Assembly: GCA_003584895.1 (NCBI GenBank)
Contig: QVQF01000072.1
Span: 1-32,327 of the forward strand
DNA from: Methylococcales bacterium
Lineage (GTDB): Bacteria; Pseudomonadota; Gammaproteobacteria; Methylococcales; Methylomonadaceae
DNA: 32,327 nucleotides
Reading direction: 5' to 3'
Shown in pieces: positions 29,724 to 32,327 of the stretch (the first letter of the stretch is position 1; each line of letters starts with the position of its first letter). A program made the position numbers and the translations under genes. The notes under the pieces are model-generated. The model was not told the DNA's origin. It ran no database searches and saw only the letters and a list, made by a program, of their open reading frames with translations.

Positions 29724-29751
29724 AGTATCAGACTCACTAGTATTTTGTCAA
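29724..29751 (-). promoter_or_regulatory. Promoter of the hrcA operon
   Basis: On the minus strand a perfect -35 box TTGACA (29746-29751) is followed after 16 bases by GATACT (29724-29729, four of six matches to TATAAT). The expected transcript start is just upstream of the CIRCE. The sequence looks sigma70-like rather than sigma32-like, which fits HrcA repression as the main control. Confidence 0.75.
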
Positions 29752-29802
29752 TATTCGTAATGTTTTTGGCTTTATTTTGGTGTGGTCGTCACTAATGGGA
29801 AC

Positions 29803-29917
29803 GCCAAGCCCCAGCTTGGCTAACTCGCCGAGAGTAGGGGCAGGACGCTTGTGTGCTTGGAGTAAAACAGCTTCAGCTGTTTTAAAACGCTGAGCTGACG
29901 CTCAGCACTCCACACAA
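29803..29917. repeat. Hairpin and three-way-junction inverted repeat element
   Basis: A small hairpin GCCAAG/CTTGGC (29803-29820) is followed by a nested structure. The outer arms TTGTGT plus GGAGT (29849-29863) pair with ACTCC plus ACACAA (29907-29917), with a four-base bulge. They enclose two perfect inner hairpins, AAAACAGCT/AGCTGTTTT (29864-29883) and GCTGAGC/GCTCAGC (29889-29906). This looks like a small non-autonomous mobile element. It lies upstream of the hrcA promoter and downstream of the 30005-30619 gene. Confidence 0.6.
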
Positions 29918-29968
29918 ACTATTTTCGCTTAACTGTGGGCAGTGATCAGTAAGCTGGATAAGCCAAGC

Positions 29969-29996
29969 GTAGGGACAGGTCGCGACCTGTCCCTAC
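29969..29996. repeat. 28-base perfect palindrome
   Basis: The 14-base arm GTAGGGACAGGTCG is followed without a gap by its exact reverse complement. It begins eight bases after the stop of the fibronectin-like gene in that gene's reading direction. Similar GTAGGG-type palindromes occur as dispersed repeats in many bacterial genomes. Here it may double as that gene's transcript end. Confidence 0.7.
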
Positions 29997-30004
29997 ATGG
30001 CTGA

Positions 30005-30619
30005 CTACTGCACTACTTTCATGACTGGCGCACAAAAGTCTTGTATGCCATCGGGTGTGACAGCTGCCACGCGAAAATAATAGATATTGGCGATAAGTAG
30101 ATTATTGATTTCAAAGCTTGTTTGGGTCGTTATACCTATTTGAATCCAATCACTGTCATTGTCTGGGAGCTTGCCTTTATACATTTGCCAAACATAAGTC
30201 ACGCCTCTATCGACCCTTAGTGTATCTAAGAGTACTGAGCCAGAATGGGAACCATCTTTAGCGACTAAGATTTCTTTGTTTCTGGGTGCCGGTTGTTTTG
30301 AAAAGTGAAAGCCACTACTTAAAATACTAGTTTCATCACCTAGGGCAATGCGCTCTACATAAGCGGCTAAAATACGAAACACTGCATCAGCTGATGCTAC
30401 CGCATCATTCAGGGCAGATATGGCGAGGTGGCCACCATCTGTGGCTGCCATAATAGCCTTATCTAAGGCATCGACGGCTTTTTGAGCATCAATTAGGCTC
30501 GCATCGGGCACTGGGAACAGTGGGTTATTGCTCATGTGATCAATAACAGAATGATAGTGGCTAGCCTTATTGACTGGCGCAAACCTCATAAAATCTAGGG
30601 TAACTTTCGGTTTTTTCAT
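30005..30619 (-). CDS. Fibronectin type III-like protein of unknown function
   Basis: A 204-residue protein with no signal peptide or membrane segment. The N-terminal half is helical and alanine-rich (LIDAQKAVDALDKAIMAATD, then LAAYVERIALGDETSILSSG). The C-terminal 90 residues look like a fibronectin type III fold, with WQMYKGKLPDNDSDWIQIG, TTQTSFEINNLLIANIYYFR and AAVTPDGIQDF. I recall a family of small proteins with this helical plus FN3 plan, known mainly from Bacteroidetes, but cannot confirm it. AGAGG sits eight bases before the ATG. It stands alone between repeat elements, which fits an accessory gene. Function is unknown. Confidence 0.75.
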   Translation of the reverse strand: MKKPKVTLDFMRFAPVNKASHYHSVIDHMSNNPLFPVPDASLIDAQKAVDALDKAIMAATDGGHLAISALNDAVASADAVFRILAAYVERIALGDETSILSSGFHFSKQPAPRNKEILVAKDGSHSGSVLLDTLRVDRGVTYVWQMYKGKLPDNDSDWIQIGITTQTSFEINNLLIANIYYFRVAAVTPDGIQDFCAPVMKVVQ

Positions 30620-30780
30620 TATAGAGCCTCTAAGTGGCAGGATAAATAAAAAGACTTAGCAAGGTTGCGCGGTCTTTTCTTCGGATACAAGCGACAAACG
30701 TCATCCATGATCTGCTAATAGCGGGCAGCGGTAAAAGTTGATTAGTAGTTTATTCCTGTTGGAATCGGTATCAGTCGGTT
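30620..30780. other. Spacer before the repeat array
   Basis: No gene is supported. A short dyad ATTCC-TGTT-GGAAT (30752-30765) may be an out-of-phase, decayed relative of the array that follows. A reading frame opening at 30738 runs into the array and is not considered coding. Confidence 0.4.
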
Positions 30781-31140
30781 ACATAAGCTTCCACTGGGTA
30801 TCTTGTGTTTTCACGCGAAAACGTGCGCTTACGCTGGGTTTCATGTGTTTTCAAGTGAGAACATGTGTTTCCACTGGGAATCATGTGTTTTCAAGTGAGA
30901 ACATGTGTTTCCACTGGGAATCATGTGTTTTCAAGTGAGAACATGTGTTTCCACTGGGCTTCATGTGTTTTCAAGTGAGAACATGTGTTTCCACTGGGCT
31001 TCATGTGTTTTCAAGTGAGAGCATCTGATTCCACTGGACTTCATGTGTTTTCAAGTGAGAACATGTGTTTCCATTGGGCATCTTATGTTTTCAATTGAAT
31101 ACGTGTGTTTACACTGAATATCTTATGTTTTTGCTGCACA
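30781..31140 (+). repeat. Array of 18 alternating 20-bp dyad repeats
   Basis: Two 20-base units alternate in exact phase without any insertion or deletion. Unit A is TCATGTGTTTTCAAGTGAGA and unit B is ACATGTGTTTCCACTGGGAA. The central units (30841-31020) are almost identical and the outer ones decayed, as expected for expansion by slippage or unequal exchange. Each unit holds a small dyad: TTTTCA with TGAGAA in A, and TTTCCA with TGGGAA in B. The fourth arm base changes in a compensated way (U-A to C-G). Period 40 is not a multiple of three, and stops occur in all frames, so it is not coding. No family is known to me. Confidence 0.9.
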
Positions 31141-31185
31141 TTCTACGTGTCGAATCAGCGTCTTGTTTAATGACAGTAATTGCGA

Positions 31186-31258
31186 CGAAACATAATGTAT
31201 ATAGTCAGTATGTTTCGGTAAAGTAGATAAAAAGGTTTTAAGTCGTACCTTTTATCTA
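31186..31258. repeat. Two adjacent inverted repeats
   Basis: CGAAACATA (31186-31194) pairs with TATGTTTCG (31209-31217) around a 14-base loop. Then TAGATAAAAAGGT (31224-31236) pairs with ACCTTTTATCTA (31247-31258) with one bulged A. They lie just downstream of the 20-bp array. No T-run follows. They may be part of a structured transcript or another palindromic element. Confidence 0.5.
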
Positions 31259-31407
31259 GGTTGTAAATTATGCTGACCAAGAGTATTGCATAGGCAAAAA
31301 CTGAAAGCAACTAATTTATTCGCTAGAGTTTGAATTATTTTCAAGATGGGTAAAATACTTCAGTAATATAGGGTATGTCTATGAAGGTGCTGCATCAAAC
31401 AAGACCC

Positions 31408-31470
31408 GTAGGCTGGATAAGCAACGCGCATCCGGCATCAATGTTGGGGTTCGTTATTTATCCAGCCTAC
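31408..31470. repeat. Palindromic element with 13-base arms
   Basis: GTAGGCTGGATAA at 31408-31420 is exactly repeated inverted at 31458-31470, enclosing 37 bases with a GCGCATCCGGC-type core. Its GCTGGATAAGC word (31412-31422) recurs at 29953-29963, next to the 28-base palindrome. This looks like a REP- or MITE-like element family. It abuts the transposase remnant at 31471. Confidence 0.65.
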
Positions 31471-31674
31471 TTAACTATACTTAGGAAAGGTATTTATATT
31501 CATTAAAGGTGGCCAAGCCTTTTCGCCGCGAGGACTGGAATGAAGCCCAATCAGTAAACTTTCAATTCTTGACCAGTCAATAAGCTCATGAACATCGTCT
31601 AGCTCTTTTAAAGCCTCAGGCTCAATCAGCATCGCATCAATCCATGTTGTTTGTTGTAAGTTTTTCCACGCCAT
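31471..31674 (-). pseudogene. IS5-family transposase, N-terminal remnant
   Basis: The first ~57 codons read like the N-terminus of an IS5-type transposase (MAWKNLQQTTWIDAMLIEPE, then ELDDVHELIDWSRIESLL and HSSPRGEKAWPPLM). After WPPLM the match ends and ten unrelated residues precede a stop, so the DDE catalytic domain is missing. A GAAGGTGCTG word at 31383 resembles IS5-type ends, but the partner end is not seen. The remnant starts 37 bases from the first CRISPR repeat and is not functional. Confidence 0.75.
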
Positions 31675-31711
31675 TGAAATTACAATGGATGATTATCTTG
31701 AGTTTAATAAA

Positions 31712-32099
31712 GTTCACTGCCGTACAGGCAGCTTAGAAAAGCAAGGCATAACAACTAACCCAGGCTTTGAGGTTCACTGCCGTACAGGCAGCTTAGAAAT
31801 TTACGTTCAAATGGCTGGGCGTGGTATGCGTGTTCACTGCCGTACAGGCAGCTTAGAAAAACTGGGCGATTCAACCGACTCCGGTACCTGAGTTCACTGC
31901 CGTACAGGCAGCTTAGAAAATAAGATTTGAGGCTATCATTTCGCCCGTTTCGTTCACTGCCGTACAGGCAGCTTAGAAATATTGAAAATATAACCAATGG
32001 ATTTAAGGTTCGTTCACTGCCGTACAGGCAGCTTAGAAAGCATCAAAGTCACGCCTAAACGCTAGATCCTGGTTCACTGCCGCACAGGCAGCTTAGAAA
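31712..32099 (+). CRISPR. Type I-F CRISPR array, 7 repeats and 6 spacers
   Basis: Seven 28-base repeats start at 31712, 31772, 31832, 31892, 31952, 32012 and 32072, with six spacers of exactly 32 bases. The repeat begins GTTCACTGCC, contains the CTGCC/GGCAG hairpin and ends CTTAGAAA, the I-F crRNA 5' handle. It therefore reads left to right in the crRNA sense. Six repeats are identical; the last has C for T in the loop, which marks the leader-distal end on the right. The leader should lie left of 31712, where an IS5 remnant is found. No cas genes are in the window. Confidence 0.98.
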
Positions 32100-32268
32100 T
32101 CATTAAAAGCGGCTCAGGAATTGAACCGATGGTGTCTTAAATGAGATAGTGAATGATTAATTGCGACAGCAATATAAACCCTAGTATTTACATTAGCTTG
32201 ATTAGCCACTATTTAATATTAGTGCTAAAGTGCCAATTTACCTAGTGATACAGATGTAGAGGTTTTTA

Positions 32269-32327
32269 ATGCAAAGATATGAAACTGATATCATTTCATG
32301 GGCGAATGAACAGGCGGCATTTATCCG
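32269..32327 (+). CDS. DUF29-like protein, 5' end only
   Basis: The window ends after 19 codons (MQRYETDIISWANEQAAFI). The pattern YETD-x3-SWANEQA resembles the N-terminus of DUF29 proteins, a family of unknown function common in phototrophs and accessory regions. TAGAGG lies six bases before the ATG. The call rests on very little sequence. Confidence 0.5.
   Translation, partial: MQRYETDIISWANEQAAFI

Noticed and set aside
29669-29737. N-terminal extension of HrcA
   Set aside because: It would place the CIRCE and -10 box within the coding sequence and adds hydrophobic residues not found in the family.
30738-30938. 66-residue cysteine-containing reading frame over the 20-bp array
   Set aside because: The 40-base unit is not a multiple of three, so the frame shifts every unit and meets a stop. 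No ribosome binding site is seen.
30781-31140. Could the 20-bp array be a CRISPR
   Set aside because: There are no unique spacers; both alternating units are themselves repeats, with a fixed 20-base phase.
31685-31997. Open reading frames on both strands across the CRISPR array, with repeated HCRTGSLE and FLSCLYGSE peptides
   Set aside because: The 60-base period of repeat plus spacer is a multiple of three, so the repeat stays in frame and mimics a repetitive protein. These are products of the array, not genes.
32100-32159. A seventh spacer and decayed eighth CRISPR repeat
   Set aside because: The 28 bases at 32132-32159 match the repeat at only a few scattered positions, no better than chance.

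Overview
The window reads as an AT-rich gammaproteobacterial chromosome. The ribosomal block has the gammaproteobacterial order, with rpmJ between secY and rpsM and the block ending in rpoA-rplQ. The heat-shock block hrcA-grpE-dnaK-dnaJ-dapB is also an order found in gammaproteobacteria. The organism could be a methanotroph relative (Methylococcales), but that is an impression from gene content. No marker here proves it.

Layout: (1) Positions 1-14166, plus strand. The 3' part of tuf runs into the S10, spc and alpha ribosomal protein operons with SecY and RNA polymerase alpha. Spacing is tight throughout, and a stem-loop follows rplQ. A strong extended -10 promoter sits before rpsM. (2) Positions 14493-21559, minus strand. 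This is a SUF iron-sulfur assembly operon read as Rrf2 regulator-sufB-sufC-sufD-sufS-sufU-rsmJ-Rieske ferredoxin. A tRNA-Thr(CGU) lies in the opposite orientation between sufB and sufC. The regulator promoter overlaps an IscR-like operator. (3) Positions 21855-23614, plus strand. A DOMON-like protein gene overlaps a NamZ/DUF1343 hydrolase gene. (4) Positions 23750-29668, minus strand. The heat-shock operon hrcA-grpE-dnaK-dnaJ-dapB follows a sigma70-like promoter and a CIRCE operator. The dnaK-dnaJ gap holds three stem-loops, and a further hairpin covers the dnaJ Shine-Dalgarno sequence. (5) Positions 29750-32327, accessory DNA. It holds palindromic elements, a lone fibronectin type III-like gene, a 360-bp array of 20-bp alternating repeats, an IS5-type transposase remnant, a seven-repeat type I-F CRISPR array with no cas genes in view, and the start of a DUF29 gene.

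The first four regions are core genome: translation, protein export, transcription, Fe-S assembly, peptidoglycan or muropeptide turnover (inferred), lysine/cell-wall precursor synthesis and protein folding. The most unusual signal is the array at 30781-31140. Two alternating 20-bp units, in exact phase without indels, each contain a small dyad. The two dyads differ by a compensated base pair, which suggests that a foldable RNA or a protein-binding dyad is being conserved. The leader-side end of the CRISPR array abuts the IS5 remnant, so its leader may be lost. The dnaJ leader hairpin is a candidate translational thermosensor.
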